The notes below the pieces were generated by a model. It was not told the origin of the DNA, did no database searches, and saw only the letters and a program-made list of their open reading frames with translations. Below, in pieces: positions 61,401-64,000 of a stretch of 64,000 bases of DNA. Numbering within the stretch: the first letter of the stretch is position 1; the number at the start of each line of letters is the position of its first letter. The translations under genes were made by a program, and so were the position numbers. The stretch is from Mytilus galloprovincialis (taxonomy: Eukaryota > Mollusca > Bivalvia > Mytilida > Mytilidae): the NCBI RefSeq assembly GCF_965363235.1, contig NC_134846.1, positions 57,029,121 to 57,093,120 on the forward strand, read 5' to 3'.

Positions 61401-63082
61401 AATAAAATCCCAGGTGTTCACCTAATTATTTTTGCCATGTTTTTCGTAGAAAGCCTTCATCATATTGTCTTTCGTTATACTCTGAAGTGAAAATTTTCTC
61501 TAATATATTTTCAGTTGGTTTGCAATGTTGGCAAAATATGAATATATTCTCTTACTTAATTTTAATCTTTTTAAACATCAGAAATAGTACAAGTAAAACT
61601 GAAAGTAAAGCCTTGCAGAATTGCTTTACCCTTCAAACCTCAACCTTGACTTTGCAATAAACCAACTTACAGTAAATCATTTGTACATTCATTTTTATGT
61701 TTAAAATTATGAGGGCTCTGAAAAATATTTCTTGAGATATATTTACTCATGCTCTAATTTTCATTGATAAACGATATTTCATATCATGTTTTAATTGATC
61801 TTCATTTGTGGACCATTTTATTCTTGATTTAAATCTGAGTAGTTTTCCCTGCCAACAGTGTACAATAAAAAAAGATAGATGTAGCATGTTAAAATATCCA
61901 ATGCAAGAAACAATAAAATTGAGAATGGAAATGGGGAATTTGTCAAACAGACAACAACCCAACCAAATAGCAGAAAACAGCTGAAGGCCACCAATGGGTC
62001 TTCAACACAGTGAGAAAATCTAGCACATGGAGGGGAGCTTCAGCTAGCCCCTAAACAAAAATATTTTTATGCCCCACCTACAATAGTAGAGGGGCATTAT
62101 GTTTTCTGGTCTGTGGCTCTGTTCGTGCGTCTGTTCAGGTTAAAGTTTTTGGTCAAAATAGTTTTTGATGAAACTGAAGTCCAATTAACTTGAAACTTAG
62201 TACACTTGTTGCTTATGATATAATCTTTCTAATTTTAAAGCTTAATTAGACTTTTGACACCAATTTCATGGTCCACTGAACATAGAAAATGAAAGGGGGA
62301 ATTTCAGGTTTAAAGTTTTTGGTCAAGGTAGTTTTTGATGAAGCTGAAGTCCAAGCATCTTGATACTTAGTACACTTGTTGCTTATGATATGATCTTTCT
62401 AATTTTAAAGCCAAATTAGACTTTTGACCCCAATTTCATGGTCCACTGAACATAGAAAATGAAAGTGGGAGTTTCAGGTTAAAGTTTTTGGTCAAGGTAG
62501 TTTTTGATGAAATTGAAGTCCAATCAACTTGAAACTTAGTACATATGTTCCCTATAGTATAATCTTTCTAATTTTAATGCCAAATTTGATTATTACCCAA
62601 TTTTTACAGTCCATGGAACATGGAAAAGGATATAACTTTGTTATAAACATGTAACATGTGTTCATTGAAAGTAATGTTATGTTGACTTGAATTCATGAGC
62701 CTTTATACCTTAATATCATAAATTGAAGGACAACCCCAGGTGCGAGAATTTTTCGTTGCATTGAAGACCTGTTGGTGACCTTGTGCTGTTGTCTGCTCTA
62801 TGGTAGGGTTGTTGTCTCTTTAGCACATTCCCCATTTCCATTCTCAATTTTATTTAATTTATTTTAGGTGTTATTTATGTGGTAAAGGATTTAGCACTAG
62901 TATTAGTTTGAAATCACACATCAACATACATGAAAAAGGTGGAAATATTATGGTGAAGTGTGAGCTGTGTAGTCGTGTTTTCAGAACTAAAAATAGATAT
63001 GAGAAACACATGCTATGTAAACATCCTTACACACCAGAAATATTCAGATGCGATGAATGTGACAAAGATTTTACTACAAGAA
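43427..63082 (+). CDS. Gene C (partial): duplicated GIN1-like N-domain/HHCC modules, acidic exon, C2H2 fingers
   Basis: Exons: 43427-43661, 48997-49160, 49971-50211, 50575-50777, 51224-52130, 53989-54159, 59695-59815, 62868-63082; all have GT/AG sites and 752 codons are in frame, continuing past the window. A stop lies in frame just before 43427, so a 5' exon ending in phase 0 is needed; 43190-43216 (MPSQIHKRN, donor gtaaac) is a weak candidate. Exon 1 is the N-domain (YYDDVILYLKHKRY, KRNIRKMSE) and exon 2 the HHCC module (RHLGF..CVTC). Exons 3-4 repeat both (LLVKYLQKGK; NHLNQPD..CCKH, where the last Cys is His). Exon 5 is a 302-residue acidic region. Exons 6-8 encode C2H2 fingers: CKEC..H...H split by intron 6, CEHC..H...H, CYLC..H...H, CELC..H....H, and the start of another (CDEC). 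There is no integrase core. Likely a nuclear DNA-binding protein. Confidence 0.8.
45520..48480. repeat. Right arm of ~3-kb inverted repeat (gene C intron 1)
   Basis: The reverse complement of 27229-30592, lacking the Harbinger-like MITE. It includes the mirrored ~120-bp array (about 47110-47990) and both older hAT-like MITEs. The outer boundary abuts the right end of the 43962-48575 element. Relative to transcription, the arm has the same orientation here as in gene B. Confidence 0.85.
47110..47990 (-). repeat. ~120-bp tandem array in the right arm
   Basis: Same unit as 27700-28720, inverted (tcctgtttgagaacttggaa). Slightly shorter than the left array, so copy number has changed since duplication. 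Confidence 0.85.
52605..53595 (+). repeat. Dispersed repeat with ~165-bp tandem core (gene C intron 5)
   Basis: Opens with ccctgcaacgaagttgttgg and 'gaaattccgtctttccgaaa', closes with 'gacggggccattcgtgtcgc'. The core has about four units with gccttcagatattgggctga, 'tttttggtttgtgagttaac' and 'ttacgggctttggactttga', decaying to the right. I recognise the framing sequence from bivalve repeats. Non-coding. Confidence 0.75.
54289..54570. mobile_element. PIF/Harbinger-like MITE 3 (282 bp), nested
   Basis: TIR GGCAGCAACCATTTGATTTT and inverse, duplication TAA at 54286-54288 and 54571-54573. A sister subfamily to the copies at 28948 and 35480 (GGGAGCTACC changed to GGCAGCAACC, conserved ATTTGATTTT). 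The interior is T-rich with AAC/TTTTTT units. Confidence 0.85.
54830..55566. mobile_element. 737-bp TA-flanked TIR element, nested
   Basis: Ends TACTGTAAAAGTACTTTTAT...GGTACCAATTTTCGTGG and the near inverse with ...AAAGTACTTTCACAGTA, flanked by TA on both sides, as for Tc1/mariner-type MITEs. The interior is non-coding. Lies inside the 54184-56341 hAT-like element. Confidence 0.75.
56804..57370 (+). repeat. Exon-derived splice-acceptor satellite, array 1 (9 units)
   Basis: Units start (cacatg) at 56804, 56866, 56928, 56990, 57052, 57116, 57182, 57248 and 57315. Each is cacatgtatatgaacacaca + ggcattaaaccttttgaatg + tgaacattg, then a T-tract and attgcag. This equals the first ~50 nt of gene C exon 7 plus its 3' splice site. 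Units 1-5 (62 bp) carry a diverged centre (tttaaacttttgatgg). Units 6-9 (64-67 bp) keep the coding-like gaatgtgaaca. Confidence 0.95.
57371..59312. other. Sequence separating the two satellite arrays
   Basis: About 1.9 kb with no exon. Includes an inverted 'TATGCCCCA / GGGGCATAA' family repeat (about 58465-59150, with ggacggatgg runs) and a cagtggcggatccag fragment at 58184. Confidence 0.5.
59313..59694 (+). repeat. Exon-derived splice-acceptor satellite, array 2 (6 units)
   Basis: Units start at 59313, 59378, 59441, 59504, 59567 and 59630, and the real exon 7 follows at 59695. Four successive spacings are exactly 63 bp (21 codons), the last is 65. Each unit ends in ttttttattgcag except the fourth, whose terminal g is changed (ttgcatcacatg), so the fifth lacks an acceptor. 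Confidence 0.95.
60040..60590 (-). repeat. Inverted copy of the 12310-12945 repeat
   Basis: Runs from tgatgaagacataatctttc through 'agggttgagatctcacaaaa' to ccccatttccattctcaatt, the reverse complement of the 12.3-12.9 kb repeat. In gene C intron 7. Confidence 0.8.
60591..61911. other. Intron 7 sequence, two similar segments
   Basis: AT-rich. The segments at about 60880-60985 and 61275-61380 look like diverged copies of each other (gtgaagtatataggaagat ... aagttatactt ... acatcct). No exon seen. Confidence 0.45.
61912..62065 (+). repeat. AATGGAAATGGGG family copy
   Basis: aaaattgagaatggaaatgg, then 'ggccaccaatgggtcttcaa'. In gene C intron 7. Confidence 0.75.
62066..62640 (+). repeat. 'TATGCCCCACCTA' repeat, internally triplicated
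   Basis: Three successive ~170-bp segments each contain ggtttaaagtttttggtcaa or close variants, 'gatgaaactgaagtccaatt' and 'tggtccactgaacatagaaa'. Same family as 20048-20335. Confidence 0.75.
62736..62852 (-). repeat. Repeat end abutting the exon 8 acceptor of gene C
   Basis: ccaggtgcgagaatttttcg ... gggttgttgtctctttagca ... ccatttccattctcaatttt, an inverted AATGGAAATGGGG copy. It ends about 15 bp before the acceptor at 62866-62867, so its pyrimidine-rich end supplies the region where the branch point and upstream pyrimidines should lie. Confidence 0.65.
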
Positions 63083-63164
63083 GTAAGTAACTGAATAATT
63101 TTTCATGACTTTTAAGTTACATTCTGATTATTCCTTTAATTCATGCATGTCATGAATTATTTTT

Positions 63165-63410
63165 TTTATAAAAGAGGGGTGAAAGATACCAGAGGGACAG
63201 TCAAACTCATAGATTGGAAATAAACTGACAACGCCATGGCTAAAAAAGAAAAAAGCAAACAGACACATAATAGTACACAAGACACAACATAGGAACCTAA
63301 AGACTAAGCAACACAAACCCCACCAGAAACTGGGGGTCATCTCAGGTGCTCTGTAAGTGTAAACAGATCCTGCTCCACATTATAAGTTGCTGTTCCCAGG
63401 TACTTTGAAC
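63165..63410 (+). repeat. Mussel dispersed repeat ('agataccagagggacagtca')
   Basis: agataccagagggacagtca, 'aaactgacaacgccatggct', 'ggtcatctcaggtgctctgt' and 'agatcctgctccacat'. I recognise this as a very common Mytilus repeat. Confidence 0.75.
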
Positions 63411-63475
63411 TATGATTGGAGTATGCATGGTTAGCAGAACAAAACATTCATTTGCAGTAAGTTTCTTTGTTCAAA

Positions 63476-63592
63476 TGGAGACTTACACAGGCACTTGTCT
63501 CAGAATTTTTCCCCCTATATACCTTAATGTAACATATTAAGGTATAAAGGACATTTTATTCTGAGACAAGTGTCTGTGGAGACTTAGAATCA
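63476..63592. repeat. Palindromic element, ~45-bp arms
   Basis: tggagacttacacaggcact...tgtctcagaat is mirrored as attctgagacaagtgtctgt...ggagactta, with an inner hairpin taccttaatg / atattaaggta. A MITE-like foldback in gene C intron 8. Confidence 0.75.
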
Positions 63593-64000
63593 TTTAGTAA
63601 TGTTTTTGTACTGGTTGTTTATATATTGATCATTTTGTTGACAGGGACCAATACAATCAACCTATTTGTTTGTAAAAGTAAACAAGCCTTCATAGTCTCT
63701 TTTACCTGTCAAAGGAATCCAGATTTTTATGGTGGTCATTTTATGGCCAAACTTTTCCTCTTATTATTATGTATCAAAAGACGTTTTTTTTTTTTGGTTA
63801 ACTACTTTTTAATCATATCAAATATGTAGGCCTTTTTTGAACACCAAATACAGAAATAATGCATGTGGATTCGTTTATTTTTCCTGGATGGAGAACAAAT
63901 TATATTTACATGAAAACTTTATTTTGAGGTTTTGCCAATGTTTGATTTCAAGTTTATAGGAAATTTTTACTTCGCTGTATACTTAAAGTCGTGGTTCACC
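63593..64000. other. Gene C intron 8, to window edge
   Basis: AT-rich. The expected continuation of the last zinc finger (after CDECDKDFTTR) is not found here, so the next exon lies beyond the window. Confidence 0.5.

Noticed and set aside
35141-63082. Genes A and C as one transcription unit
   Set aside because: Gene A ends in a complete terminal exon with a stop at 42608, and C begins with a fresh N-domain. Read-through cannot be excluded because C's first exon was not identified with confidence.
1-64000. CRISPR arrays, bacterial operons, phage genes
   Set aside because: Spliced genes, SINEs and eukaryotic repeat families show this is an animal nuclear genome. The tandem arrays lack spacer structure.

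Overview
The window is eukaryotic, AT-rich and intron-rich. The dispersed repeats point to a mytilid bivalve, most likely Mytilus. Several families I recognise from mussel genomes recur: the unit containing AGTGCCAATGAGACAACTCT, the unit containing AATGGAAATGGGGAATATGT, the 'TATGCCCCACCTA...GGGGCATTATG' unit, and a tRNA-headed SINE with a conserved 3' domain. This assignment rests on recognition and not on a search.

Layout. From 1 to 22.4 kb the sequence is repeat-rich, with three short intronless genes of unknown function: a 519-aa disordered protein (5431-6990, +), a 199-aa four-helix membrane protein with Cys-rich ends (14428-15027, -), and a 379-aa Arg/Ser/Glu-rich repeat protein (16694-17833, +). 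From 22.4 kb to the right edge lies a cluster of three related multi-exon genes derived from a gypsy/GINGER-type integrase (GIN1-like). Gene B (22415-34824, -, 9 exons, 1008 aa) and gene A (35141-42608, +, 6 exons, 543 aa) are divergent, with 316 bp between their start codons. Gene C (about 43.2 kb to beyond the window, +) follows A. I assembled the exons by hand from GT/AG sites and frame. All phases close, and exons 3, 4 and 5 of A and B have identical lengths (155, 134, 151 nt).

How the genes relate. All three start with the same short N-terminal domain and an HHCC integrase zinc-binding module. A and B then carry an integrase core that has lost catalytic residues. B adds four C2H2 fingers. 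C has no integrase core: it carries the N-domain plus HHCC pair twice, then a long acidic exon, then at least four C2H2 fingers. This looks like transposon-derived DNA-binding parts kept and remodelled as host regulators, although no function can be proven from sequence.

The introns hold unusual structure. A roughly 3-kb inverted repeat has one arm in B intron 4 and one in C intron 1. Sixteen copies of a 62-67 bp unit in C intron 6 are copies of a zinc-finger exon start together with its 3' splice site. There are TIR elements with clear target-site duplications (Harbinger-like TWA, hAT-like 8 bp, a 5-bp-TSD element of 4.6 kb, and an element with very long TIRs), some nested. One MITE is present in one arm of the inverted repeat and absent from the other, with a clean empty site.
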